Assembly (NCBI GenBank): GCA_001940825.1
Contig: MSGT01000047.1
Span: forward strand, 1-44,890
Source: Sphaerochaeta sp. Phil3
GTDB lineage: Bacteria; Spirochaetota; Spirochaetia; Sphaerochaetales; Sphaerochaetaceae
DNA length: 44,890 nt
Direction: 5' to 3'
Every line of letters begins with the position of its first letter. Position 1 is the first letter of the stretch. This document shows, piece by piece, positions 33,211-40,908 of the stretch. The notes beneath the pieces were generated by a model. The model searched no databases and had not been told where the DNA came from. It saw only the letters and a program-made list of their open reading frames with translations. The translations under genes were made by a program, and so were the position numbers.

Positions 33211-33717
33211 TCAGACTATATGGACGCGCTTTTCGTCATACTGGTCTCGTGGCTCTGGAAATTGGTCAGGGTGTCCTACGAGGATGATGTTGAGAGGGAT
33301 GTGTTCTTCTGGAAGGCCAAGGGCGATCTTCACGTTCGCAACGGCTTTGTCGTTTGGATATATCCCGCACCAAACGGCACCAAGGCCAATATCGGTTGCT
33401 GCAAGGAGGATGTTTTCAGTTGCTGCGCTACAGTCTTGAACCCAGAAATCGGTAAGGGGTGCTGGCAATGCACGTGACAGGTTTCCGCAAACAACAATAG
33501 CCAAAGGCGCATTCATATTCGTATATTTCGTGGCTTTGTGCAGGTTTTGGAGCGTTGTTTCGCTTTCAATTACATAGAATTCCCAAGGCCTTGCGTTGCA
33601 TGCGCTTGGGCCTGACATGGCTGCGTGCATCAAAATGTCGATGTCCTCTTTGGATACGATTTCCTCTGTGAATTTTCTAACGCTTCTTCTTTTCTGCAAT
33701 GCTTTCAAAAGTTCCAT
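33211..33717 (-). CDS. Nitroreductase-family flavoprotein
   Basis: A 168-residue FMN-dependent oxidoreductase, at the short end for the family. N-terminal RRSVRKF is the usual FMN phosphate-binding segment, MHAAMSGPSACNARPWEF the following conserved region, and GLGAVWCGIYP the C-terminal signature. The physiological substrate is not predictable (quinones, nitro compounds or flavin). The start at 33717 is supported by AGGAGG on the minus strand; the open frame up to 33882 overlaps rsmI and is rejected. It is divergent from rsmI and converges on tldE. Confidence 0.9.
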   Translation of the reverse strand: MELLKALQKRRSVRKFTEEIVSKEDIDILMHAAMSGPSACNARPWEFYVIESETTLQNLHKATKYTNMNAPLAIVVCGNLSRALPAPLTDFWVQDCSAATENILLAATDIGLGAVWCGIYPNDKAVANVKIALGLPEEHIPLNIILVGHPDQFPEPRDQYDEKRVHIV

Positions 33718-33779
33718 CCAAGAACCTCCTGTCGTGGTCTTCAATGCCACCAGAGGATTCTGCGTTCTTTTAAAATTTT

Positions 33780-33792
33780 TTGCAATATGCAA
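33780..33792. promoter_or_regulatory. Palindrome TTGCAATATGCAA before rsmI
   Basis: TTGCA and TGCAA arms around ATA, directly before the AATAAT at 33791-33796. It lies in the spacer shared by the divergent nitroreductase and rsmI genes and could be an operator or part of back-to-back promoters. Confidence 0.4.
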
Positions 33793-33805
33793 TAATCTTG
33801 GCGAT

Positions 33806-34519
33806 ATGAGTACGCTATACATTGTTGGAACGCCAATTGGAAACTTGGACGACATAACGCTTAGAGCAATAAGGACCCTCAAGGAAGTGCCTGTGATAGC
33901 CTGCGAGGATACGCGTCATACGCAGACCATGCTAACGCACCTCGAGATAACAGGAAAACGTCTCATTGCATGCCACGCCCACAATGAAGCGGCTTCCAGC
34001 CATGGTATAGTGAACCTTTTGGACCAAGGTATGGATGTGGCTTATGTAAGCGATGCGGGAACACCTGGTGTGAGCGATCCCGGCAGCAGACTTGTGAGGA
34101 CCGTGAGGGAATCTGGCTACGATGTGGTTCCAATTCCAGGTGCAAGCGCATGCGTTACGCTCATAAGCGCAAGCGGGCTTGCCGGCAAGACATTTACCTT
34201 CGAAGGCTTTCTAAGTCCCAAGAGCGGGCGACGCAAGAACCGCCTCAAGGAGCTCTTGGCGCGCGACGAGGCGTTCATAATCTACGAATCCCCTTTTAGG
34301 GTGGTGAAGCTCTTGGACGAACTTGAGGAACTGTGTCCTGACAGGACCGTCGTTCTTGGACGCGAACTTACAAAAGCCTTTGAGCAGATAGTCAGCGGTA
34401 CCCCTTCGCAGGTCAAGGAAGAGCTAAAGGTGGTGAAGGGGGAGTTCGCACTCTGCATCCTTCCAAGCTCCAACGCGAAGGACGGAGGAGACGAAGATGG
34501 TGGTGGCGAGGAGTTGTGA
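33806..34519 (+). CDS. rsmI: 16S rRNA 2'-O-ribose C1402 methyltransferase
   Basis: A 237-residue tetrapyrrole-methylase-fold enzyme that methylates the ribose of C1402 in 16S rRNA with S-adenosylmethionine. Family motifs: LYIVGTPIGNLDDITLRA at the start, CEDTRHTQTML, SDAGTPGVSDPGSRLV, PGASACVTLISASGL and FEGFLSPKSGRRKNRL. It is shorter than the E. coli enzyme, lacking part of the C-terminal domain, which is common in this family. The start at 33806 fits the family; the frame open upstream from 33596 overlaps the nitroreductase gene. The TrmH-type gene follows after 9 bp. Confidence 0.94.
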   Translation: MSTLYIVGTPIGNLDDITLRAIRTLKEVPVIACEDTRHTQTMLTHLEITGKRLIACHAHNEAASSHGIVNLLDQGMDVAYVSDAGTPGVSDPGSRLVRTVRESGYDVVPIPGASACVTLISASGLAGKTFTFEGFLSPKSGRRKNRLKELLARDEAFIIYESPFRVVKLLDELEELCPDRTVVLGRELTKAFEQIVSGTPSQVKEELKVVKGEFALCILPSSNAKDGGDEDGGGEEL

Positions 34520-34528
34520 CAAAACAGC

Positions 34529-35308
34529 ATGATTACCAAGAAGAAGCTCCTTTCCCTTAAGGACAACACCCGCCTTCGCAAGATCTCCATAATCCTGCAC
34601 GATGCGGCGTTCGAAGTGGCAGCCAGACGTCCTGTGGACATGCAGTACATAAACGACATAATTCCCTTGGCTGGCTTTGGGCCAATAGCTGGTGCAGGCA
34701 TAGCCCATGATGCGGACGTTCTGGAGGGAAAAGGTCTTGCAATAGCCCTTGACGACATGAGCAAGTCAATCCTCGCACGCCTTGGAAGCGAGCCGTCCGA
34801 CTGGGACTTTTGCACTGCGGAAGGCTCTCTTGATGCCAACGCACGTGTCATCCAGGACAAAATCCTCATCCTCGACCGCATTCGCAGTCCCTACAACGTG
34901 GGTGCGATCTTTCGCAGCGCAGACTCCTTTGGCATCCGCCGCATAATCCTCGTGGACGGCACCGCCTCTCCCGAGCACGTGCGCGCCAAACGCACCTCCA
35001 TGGGAACGACTTCCACCGTGGACTGGACATTCATGTCCCAGACCGATGTCGTTGAGTTCCTCAAATCCTACGACCCTTCCAATGTCCTGGCGCTTGAGGT
35101 TGGGGGAGAGGACATAAACGGCTTTGATTTCCCTCCAAGTGGGGTTGCCGTCTTGGGATCCGAGGAATTTGGCATTAGCCCAGCTGTCCTTGCCTGCACC
35201 GGAAGAAGGGTCTCAATCCCAATGGGCGGGAGCAAGGGGTCATTGAACGTATCCGTTGCAGCCGGAATCCTCATGCAGCATTGGTATTTTTCGCCAACTG
35301 AGGCATGA
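34529..35308 (+). CDS. TrmH/SpoU-family RNA 2'-O-methyltransferase
   Basis: A 259-residue SPOUT methyltransferase acting on tRNA or rRNA ribose. The knotted SAM site is clear in three motifs: DRIRSPYNVGAIFRSADSFG (motif 1), VLGSEEFGISP (motif 2) and IPMGGSKGSLNVSVAAGIL (motif 3). About 100 residues precede the SPOUT domain and probably bind RNA. It follows rsmI by 9 bp, so both RNA modification genes are cotranscribed. The exact target nucleotide cannot be read from the sequence. Confidence 0.9.
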   Translation: MITKKKLLSLKDNTRLRKISIILHDAAFEVAARRPVDMQYINDIIPLAGFGPIAGAGIAHDADVLEGKGLAIALDDMSKSILARLGSEPSDWDFCTAEGSLDANARVIQDKILILDRIRSPYNVGAIFRSADSFGIRRIILVDGTASPEHVRAKRTSMGTTSTVDWTFMSQTDVVEFLKSYDPSNVLALEVGGEDINGFDFPPSGVAVLGSEEFGISPAVLACTGRRVSIPMGGSKGSLNVSVAAGILMQHWYFSPTEA

Positions 35309-35370
35309 ATGAGTTTGTCCTTTTGTTGCTTATTGATGTAATTTGTTCTATGTAAATGAATTGAATTGAC

Positions 35371-35387
35371 TTGGCATGTGTTTTGCT
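35371..35387 (+). promoter_or_regulatory. Sigma54 promoter of pspA1
   Basis: TTGGCATGTGTTTTGCT has GG at 35373-35374 and GC at 35385-35386, the exact GG-N10-GC spacing, and matches YTGGCACGRNNNTTGCW except at two positions. It lies about 60 bp before the pspA1 start codon. Confidence 0.85.
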
Positions 35388-35445
35388 ATGTGGTTTGCGT
35401 CCCAAAAGGACATGAAAAGAAAACCAAAGACGTAGGAGAACACAA

Positions 35446-36129
35446 ATGAACACGTTTAAAAGAATCGGTCAGATATTCAGCTCGAATGTAAACCATGCAT
35501 TGGACAAACTTGAGAATCCTTCCAAGATAATCCGCTATTCCATCACCAAAATGGAGGATACCCTTGCCAAGGCAAAGGAGTCTGCAGCCGAGACCCGTTG
35601 CAACATCAAGGGCCGCGAGAAGGCTCTTGAAGAGTACAACGCTGCAACCACACGTTGGGAGATAAGGGCTCAGATGGCTGTAAAGAACGGCAAGGACGAC
35701 CTTGCAAAGGAAGCCATTGCAGAGAAGCAGCGTTCAGCTGCACGTGCCAAGGCTGTAGAGGAGGAGCTTGCAACCCTTAGGAGCATCCAGGCAAGTCAGG
35801 AAGCCCAGATCCAGAAGCTTTCAGAGAAGCTACAGGAGATCAAGGACAAGGAAAGGACGCTTGTCGCCAGAGCGGAACATGCAAAGGAAAGGATTGAGGT
35901 TGAAAAACAGCTAAGCTCCTTTGATTGCAGCGATGCAATCAAGAGGTTCGATGAAATGGAAGAGCGTGTAGAAAACCTTGAGGCTCAGGCGAACATGACA
36001 TCCCTGTCTTATAAGACGGAGAAGGAGTTTTCTTCCATGGAGCAGGATGCCAGCATAGATGCAGAGCTTGCCCAACTCAAGGAGAGGTTCAGTCCTAGTA
36101 GTTCAAAGAATGTTCCTGCTTCAAAGTAA
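35446..36129 (+). CDS. pspA: Phage shock protein A homologue 1
   Basis: A 227-residue PspA/Vipp1 (ESCRT-III-like) protein, almost entirely helical and coiled-coil. The N-terminal amphipathic helix (FKRIGQIFSSNVNHALDKLE) binds stressed inner membrane. The hairpin of two long helices follows (about residues 25-140) and then shorter helices. PspA protects membrane integrity and, in enterobacteria, holds PspF inactive. GTAGGAG precedes the ATG. It is transcribed from its own sigma54 promoter, away from rsmI/trmH, and ends at a terminator shared with the convergent pspF. Confidence 0.92.
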   Translation: MNTFKRIGQIFSSNVNHALDKLENPSKIIRYSITKMEDTLAKAKESAAETRCNIKGREKALEEYNAATTRWEIRAQMAVKNGKDDLAKEAIAEKQRSAARAKAVEEELATLRSIQASQEAQIQKLSEKLQEIKDKERTLVARAEHAKERIEVEKQLSSFDCSDAIKRFDEMEERVENLEAQANMTSLSYKTEKEFSSMEQDASIDAELAQLKERFSPSSSKNVPASK

Positions 36130-36162
36130 GGAGGGCTTACCAATAACTTCAAAAACCAAGAG

Positions 36163-36182
36163 AGCCGGGCAAAAGCCCGGTT
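36163..36182. terminator. Hairpin terminator between pspA1 and pspF
   Basis: CCGGGC and GCCCGG pair around AAAA, with two further pairs at the base; TTCATTTTCT follows on the plus strand. It best terminates pspA1 and may also affect the convergent pspF transcript. Confidence 0.75.
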
Positions 36183-37261
36183 CATTTTCTATGTTTTCTA
36201 TATAAGCCTCTGAACTGGTCGTAGGAGAGTCCCATTAGGGCTGCAGCCTCCTTTTGGTTGCCGTTGGCCTGTTTTAAGGCTCTTTCCAAAAGGTTGCGTT
36301 CGATGGCCTCTTTCGTTTCATTGAGTTTGTTAATTGGTATGCTGTCATAGAAAGAGGACATCATATTTGGGGGTTCGGGGACATCGGTCTTTGGTTGTGT
36401 CGGCGTTTTGGCGGTTTTGGGTGTGCCTTCGTTGCCACCGTTGAATGTAGTGTCGAATGGGTTTTCAAAGGGGTCAAGTTGGATTGTCGTGATGGTGTGG
36501 CCTTTGCTGCGGTAGACGGCCCTTTCTATTGTGTTCTTGAGTTCGCGCACGTTGCCGGGCCAGGTGTATGAAAGCAAGGTTTCCTGCACGTTGCCGCTGA
36601 AGGCCGGTGTCTCAGGCAGTCCGCATTCCATGGCCATGCGTGAGGCGAAATAGTTGGCAAGGATGAGGATGTCTTCGCCTCGTTCCCTAAGGGGTGGAAC
36701 GAAGATGACTTCAAAGCTCAGTCTATCTAGAAGGTCTTCCTTGAATTTGCCCTCGCGACACATCTGCTTTAGGTCTGCGTTGGTGGCTCCAATTATGCGG
36801 ACATCGGTCTCATGGGTGACTGACGAGCCAACCCTTTCGTATGTTCCGTATTCAACGACGCGTAGTATCTTCTCCTGCACCTGCATTGGAATGTTTCCAA
36901 TTTCATCCAGAAAGAGAGTTCCTCCTTGGGCTTCCTCGAAACGGCCTTTCCTTGTTTTTCCAGCCCCCGTGAACGCCCCCTGCTCGTAGCCAAAGAGTTC
37001 GCTTTCAATGAGAGTTGGGGCTAGGGCTGCACAGTTGACGGTCACAAGGTTCTTCTGCCAGCGCTTTGAAAGGTAGTGGAGTCTGCTTGCTGCAAGTTCC
37101 TTTCCGCTTCCACGCTCTCCTATGACAAGTACGCTGCGATCGACCGTTGCGGCATCTGCTATGCGCCTTTGGAAATCCAGGAAAACCTCGGATTCTCCTA
37201 TGTAGTTCTCTGTCTGTCGTTCCATGTGGTAAATAATACCAATATTGGCGGTATTTGCCAA
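36182..37261 (-). CDS. pspF: PspF-type sigma54 activator
   Basis: About 359 residues, an AAA+ enhancer-binding protein without a receiver domain, like E. coli PspF. From the internal ATG at 37225 (MERQTENYIGES) the protein aligns from residue 1 with E. coli PspF: Walker A GERGSGKE at 36-43, GAFTGA at 83-88 for sigma54 contact, Walker B GGTLFLDEIG, and the arginine-finger region. A linker rich in Pro, Thr and Lys precedes a C-terminal FIS-type helix-turn-helix (NQKEAAALMGLSYDQFRGLY). The ATG at 37261 has AAGG before it, the one at 37225 has no Shine-Dalgarno sequence; the real start is unsettled. It is divergent from pspA2, as in enterobacteria. Confidence 0.95.
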   Translation of the reverse strand: MANTANIGIIYHMERQTENYIGESEVFLDFQRRIADAATVDRSVLVIGERGSGKELAASRLHYLSKRWQKNLVTVNCAALAPTLIESELFGYEQGAFTGAGKTRKGRFEEAQGGTLFLDEIGNIPMQVQEKILRVVEYGTYERVGSSVTHETDVRIIGATNADLKQMCREGKFKEDLLDRLSFEVIFVPPLRERGEDILILANYFASRMAMECGLPETPAFSGNVQETLLSYTWPGNVRELKNTIERAVYRSKGHTITTIQLDPFENPFDTTFNGGNEGTPKTAKTPTQPKTDVPEPPNMMSSFYDSIPINKLNETKEAIERNLLERALKQANGNQKEAAALMGLSYDQFRGLYRKHRK

Positions 37262-37318
37262 TTGTTGTTGCCTTGATATGTTGCTTGTGAACTCTTTGCA
37301 ACGAGAAAGGAAATACCA

Positions 37319-37402
37319 AAGTGCACCAAAACGGCCTGTTTTTGGGTTTTTGGTCTACAAATATGCACCAAATTGCGAAAAATCAATGGTTTTGGTGCAC
37401 TT
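37319..37402. promoter_or_regulatory. Candidate PspF binding sites upstream of pspA2
   Basis: AAGTGCACCAAAAC at 37319-37332 recurs as its exact reverse complement at 37389-37402, touching the -24 element. A partial copy, TGCACCAAA, lies at 37364-37372. Their position in the pspF-pspA2 spacer fits enhancer and autoregulatory sites. Confidence 0.65.
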
Positions 37403-37417
37403 GGCATGGAACGTGCT
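37401..37417 (+). promoter_or_regulatory. Sigma54 promoter of pspA2
   Basis: TTGGCATGGAACGTGCT has GG at 37403-37404 and GC at 37415-37416 (GG-N10-GC), about 70 bp before the pspA2 start. An overlapping TGCTACTATACT could act as a sigma70-type extended -10. Confidence 0.85.
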
Positions 37418-37489
37418 ACTATACTGACGTATTGGAAAGAGAATCCTGCGAAAGCGCAGGGAAAACGATAGTGGCAAGGAGATAGAGAC

Positions 37490-38212
37490 ATGGGAGTTTT
37501 TTCAAGGTTCCTGGATATAGTCAATTCCAACATAAACGCACTTCTCGACCAGGCTGAAGACCCAGAGAAGATGATAAAGCTCATGATAAACGAGATGGAG
37601 GACACCATCATAGAGATAAAGTCCAACTGTGCAGCGGCCATTGGCAGCAAGAACACAATGGACAGGAAGGTCAAGGAGCTCGAATCCTTGGTCGATCGTT
37701 GGCAGAACAGGGCGGAGCTTGCGATTGCAAGCGGACGTGACGCCCTTGCACGCGAAGCGCTTCTTGAGAAGAAGAAGCTTTCACAGGAGCTTGCATCTCT
37801 CAAGGAAGAGGCTTCCAAGTACGATGCAACCATTGCCAAGTACAAGGAAGACATCGCAAAGCTTGAGGAGAAGCTTGCAGGTGCAAAGGCCAAGTACCAG
37901 AGCATGAGAGAGGCGAGCCAAAAGGCACAGGCCCAAGCACAGGCTTCCAAAGGGTTCTCCTATAGCACTGGCTATGATGCCGGTACAAGCGGCAAGGCCC
38001 CGGGTGATGGAGGCTACGGCTCAAACGGCTACGGCAACGACGATCCAATGGAGCGTTTCAACAGGATGGAGGAGCGCATCAACAGGATGAACGCAAGAAG
38101 GGAGCAGGACAAGGCTTCCGATGACCTTGACAGCAAGTTCAGGGACCTTGAGGAGCTTGACGAGATACAGAAGGAGCTCGATGCCCTCAAGAAGAAGATG
38201 GAAAACAAATAA
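37490..38212 (+). CDS. pspA: Phage shock protein A homologue 2
   Basis: A 240-residue PspA/Vipp1-type coiled-coil protein, related to the 35.4-kb paralogue but with an inserted Gly/Ser/Tyr-rich, flexible segment at about residues 155-185 (YSTGYDAGTSGKAPGDGGYG) before the last helices. The N-terminal amphipathic helix (FSRFLDIVNSNINALLDQAE) and the AEDPEKMIKLMINEMEDT segment are typical. AAGGAGATAGAG precedes the ATG. It is followed by pspC after 33 bp in the same transcript and driven by a sigma54 promoter next to pspF. Division of labour with pspA1 is unknown. Confidence 0.92.
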   Translation: MGVFSRFLDIVNSNINALLDQAEDPEKMIKLMINEMEDTIIEIKSNCAAAIGSKNTMDRKVKELESLVDRWQNRAELAIASGRDALAREALLEKKKLSQELASLKEEASKYDATIAKYKEDIAKLEEKLAGAKAKYQSMREASQKAQAQAQASKGFSYSTGYDAGTSGKAPGDGGYGSNGYGNDDPMERFNRMEERINRMNARREQDKASDDLDSKFRDLEELDEIQKELDALKKKMENK

Positions 38213-38245
38213 AAGACATATATTTATTGTGAAGGGGTTATAAAA

Positions 38246-38596
38246 ATGGCAACCAAGAGACTTTATAGATCGAAGCATGGTGAAATCTTTGGTGTTTGCA
38301 AGGGCATCGCCCAATGGAGGGACCTCCCGGAAGGTTCCGTCAGGCTTGCGGTTATCATACTTGCATGCTGCACGGCGATCGTGCCCTGTCTTGTGATATA
38401 CTGCATCCTTGGATTCCTTCTTCCCGTAAACCCATACGAGGACGAAGACGACCCAAGGAACTCGAAACACACCTACTACTACAACCCAGAGCCCGATGAC
38501 TTTGTGAATTCCAAATCCGACTCCGATGCCAGCGAGCGCTACGAGCGCAGGAAGAAGGAGAACGAGTGGGATTCCCGCTTCAACTCCGGAAAGTAA
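38246..38596 (+). CDS. pspC: PspC-domain membrane protein
   Basis: A 116-residue PspC protein: N-terminal KRLYRSKHGEIFGVCKGIAQ, then a hydrophobic helix pair (about residues 32-60) ending LGFLLPVNP, and a charged tail of about 50 residues rich in Asp, Glu, Lys and Arg. In enterobacteria PspC (with PspB) senses envelope stress and binds PspA. No PspB is present here, so PspC may work alone with the PspA paralogues. GAAGGGG precedes the ATG. A terminator follows. Confidence 0.9.
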   Translation: MATKRLYRSKHGEIFGVCKGIAQWRDLPEGSVRLAVIILACCTAIVPCLVIYCILGFLLPVNPYEDEDDPRNSKHTYYYNPEPDDFVNSKSDSDASERYERRKKENEWDSRFNSGK

Positions 38597-38635
38597 GCTT
38601 TCTTGTTTAAGTGGTTCCAAACTTCAAATGTTTCC

Positions 38636-38676
38636 AAACGCACCTTGGTTTTTCAACTTGGGTGCGTTTTTTATGC
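38636..38676 (+). terminator. Rho-independent terminator after pspC
   Basis: AAACGCACC (38636-38644) pairs with GGTGCGTTT (38661-38669), followed by a T run to 38672. It ends the pspA2-pspC transcript. Confidence 0.85.
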
Positions 38677-38765
38677 GCCCTGATGCGCCCTGATGCGCCG
38701 GTGGAACGGCAACGGGGCTTACGGGTTGCATGGGCCTCATGGGTCTCATGGGGCGCACGGATTAC
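38671..38765 (+). repeat. 10-bp then 9-bp tandem arrays after pspC
   Basis: Three decamers of the TGATGCGCCC type (38671-38700) are followed by about six nonamers with consensus AYGGGYYTC (38712-38765: ACGGGGCTT, ACGGGTTGC, ATGGGCCTC, ATGGGTCTC, ATGGGGCGC, ACGGATTAC). Confidence 0.8.
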
Positions 38766-38780
38766 GCACGGATTTTGAAG

Positions 38781-38825
38781 ATGTCGGAATAAATCGGCGC
38801 AATGTCGGAATAAATGTCGGAATAA
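38781..38825 (+). repeat. Triple repeat ATGTCGGAATAA
   Basis: Exact 12-bp copies at 38781, 38802 and 38814. A fragment related to it (AATCGGCGCA) lies between the first two. It ends 20 bp before the 3' end of the Lon-type gene. Confidence 0.85.
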
Positions 38826-38844
38826 ACGACCTCTGGCCTGCCAA

Positions 38845-40851
38845 TCAGTTCGCGGGTTTGGAGAGTTCGTAGAGTTTCTTGAGGCGGTCTTCTATTATGC
38901 GGTTGGCGGTGTTTGGAGGGAAGTTCCCCTTGATGTTGCGCTCGCCGCTTGGACGAAGGGTCAGAATCTCCATCCCCTGGTCTATGGACGATATTGGGTA
39001 TATATGGAATCGCCTTTCCTCTATCGCTTTCACGATGCGCTCCGGAAGGATGAGGGATTTCACGTTCTGACGTGGGATTATGACCCCCTGCTTTCCAGAA
39101 AGGCCCATCTTTTCGCAAATGGAGAAGAACCCCTCTATCTTTTCGTTTATACCGCCAACCGGTTGGATGTCGCCAAGCTGGTTCACGGAACCCGTCACTG
39201 CAATGTCCTGACGAACTGGAAGTTCTCCAATTGCAGAAAGCAGGGCGAAAAGCTCTGAGGAGGAGGCGCTGTCGCCATCGACCTCGGCATATGACTGTTC
39301 AAAGCATATTCCGGCATAGATGGAAAGAGGAAAGGTGCGGGCGTACTGCTTGCGAAGATACCCTTCAAGGATGAGAAGCCCCTTGTCGTGGATCTCCCCA
39401 GAAAGGCCAGCTTCGTGCTCTATGTTCACGATGCCCTCGGATCCTGGTGCAACCGACACGGAGATCACCGTTGGAGTTCCAAACGAGGCAAGGCCTCTGT
39501 CCATGACTGCAAGGCCGTTTACGACCCCAACCTTTGTACCGGAGAGGGAGATTATCATCTCTCCATCCTGGATCTCCTTGTTTATACGTTCCTCTGTGAT
39601 TCCGTTGGCAAAGTCGCGTGCGTTCATGGCTTCCTTGACGCAGGACTCATCTATCGAAGGAGCTCCTTTGCGTACTGCCATGTAGTTCGCTTCAAAGGCC
39701 AAATCTCCAATGAAGGATAGCTTTGTCGTGAGTTCCCCGCGCATCTCCGCATACCATGAACTGTAGCGAAGAAGCTCGCATATAGCATCTTCGTTAATGG
39801 GTCTCAAGTTGTTTTTTTCTATTACATCCAAGATGTAGGCTATCGTTCCCTTTATGTTGTCCTTGTTGGCAGGCATGGAGAAATCGAATTCCGCAGATAC
39901 CTTGAAGAGCCTTAGGAACTCATCGTCCGTTTCGCACAGCTTGTCGTATAGAGCATCGCTTCCCACAAGGATTATCTTAACGGGAAGAGAGGAGACGATT
40001 GGTCTTATGAAAAGCTGGTCCTGAGAGTTGTCTCCGCTTACGGTGAAGCTTGAGCTTTCAGCAAAGAGCTTGAGGCTGTCCCATAGCGCCCATAGGGAGT
40101 GCTGTCCTTGGCTTTGGGAAAGGATTTTGTCTGCGCGTACAACGAAGAAGCCTCCAACGGCATCTAGGATTGATCCTCCAGAAAGACTCAGGTGGCAAGG
40201 TGCGTTCTGCTTGGTTATCTGACCAAACATGTTGGCATGGGTTGGGTGATATTCCTCCACAAGAGGTCTTTTTGCCTTCACATCCTTGAGTCCTGCATCT
40301 GCCGCACCGTCATGTACCATGTTTACAAGATACGAAGGGGCATCGCCGTTCTTTCTGTTCAGAGCTGCACGCACCTGCGAAAAGTAGGTTGTAAGGAGAG
40401 GGTTCCCAATGCCTTCCAACGAGTCCTCGAGTTCGCATTCGAGCGCAATGGCTTCGTCCCACATTCCGTCCTTTGCAAGCCCGGAAATCCTTTCCATATG
40501 GGAGGAAAGCAAAGAGCCAAACGGTGATGGCAAAGCAATGAGGAAAGGGGCTTCGTTTCTGTCGAAGTTGCAGGCATATACGAGGTCCAAAGCCACAGAG
40601 CCATCGTTCTCCAACGAAGCTGCAATCTGCCTCACTGCGCTGTGGCGGCCTGTGCCGTCTTCTCCGCTTATGTATATGTTGTAGCCTTTCGTGTTCACGC
40701 TCATTCCCATTCTTAGGGCGCTCAGAGCTCTTGGTTGGCCTACGACTGCACTTTTGCAGCCTTCTTTCCTTACTTCAGAGACCAAGGTCCCAATCATGGA
40801 CCTGTCGTATGAGAACCGTGCTTCGCTGACGGATAGTTCCTCTATGTTCAT
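38845..40851 (-). CDS. Lon-type ATP-dependent protease (LonB-like, AAA_32)
   Basis: A 668-residue protease of the Lon family variant that has an AAA_32-type ATPase region in place of the long N-domain of LonA. A P-loop-like SGEDGTGRHSA lies near residue 60. The C-terminal protease domain has the Ser-Lys dyad: S528 in EVDGDSASSSELF and K571 in GGINEKIEGFF. No membrane segment is visible, so it should be cytosolic. Targets are unknown. It is transcribed towards pspC and is divergent from the Nif3-like gene; the start at 40851 (MNIEELSVSEARF) is the first good ATG. Confidence 0.9.
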   Translation of the reverse strand: MNIEELSVSEARFSYDRSMIGTLVSEVRKEGCKSAVVGQPRALSALRMGMSVNTKGYNIYISGEDGTGRHSAVRQIAASLENDGSVALDLVYACNFDRNEAPFLIALPSPFGSLLSSHMERISGLAKDGMWDEAIALECELEDSLEGIGNPLLTTYFSQVRAALNRKNGDAPSYLVNMVHDGAADAGLKDVKAKRPLVEEYHPTHANMFGQITKQNAPCHLSLSGGSILDAVGGFFVVRADKILSQSQGQHSLWALWDSLKLFAESSSFTVSGDNSQDQLFIRPIVSSLPVKIILVGSDALYDKLCETDDEFLRLFKVSAEFDFSMPANKDNIKGTIAYILDVIEKNNLRPINEDAICELLRYSSWYAEMRGELTTKLSFIGDLAFEANYMAVRKGAPSIDESCVKEAMNARDFANGITEERINKEIQDGEMIISLSGTKVGVVNGLAVMDRGLASFGTPTVISVSVAPGSEGIVNIEHEAGLSGEIHDKGLLILEGYLRKQYARTFPLSIYAGICFEQSYAEVDGDSASSSELFALLSAIGELPVRQDIAVTGSVNQLGDIQPVGGINEKIEGFFSICEKMGLSGKQGVIIPRQNVKSLILPERIVKAIEERRFHIYPISSIDQGMEILTLRPSGERNIKGNFPPNTANRIIEDRLKKLYELSKPAN

Positions 40852-40893
40852 GCCTAGGATTGTAGGTAGTGGAAAAACTCATGTCAATGAACT

Positions 40894-40901
40894 ATTATAA
40901 T
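40894..40901. promoter_or_regulatory. Shared divergent -10 palindrome ATTATAAT
   Basis: TATAAT reads on the plus strand (40896-40901) and on the minus strand (40899-40894). It would serve the Lon-type gene on one side and the Nif3-like gene on the other. The plus-strand copy lies only 7 bp before the ATG at 40909. Confidence 0.5.
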
Positions 40902-40908
40902 CAAAGAT

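Noticed and set aside
33596-33805. Upstream extension of rsmI
   Set aside because: It is antisense to the nitroreductase and lies before the typical rsmI start.
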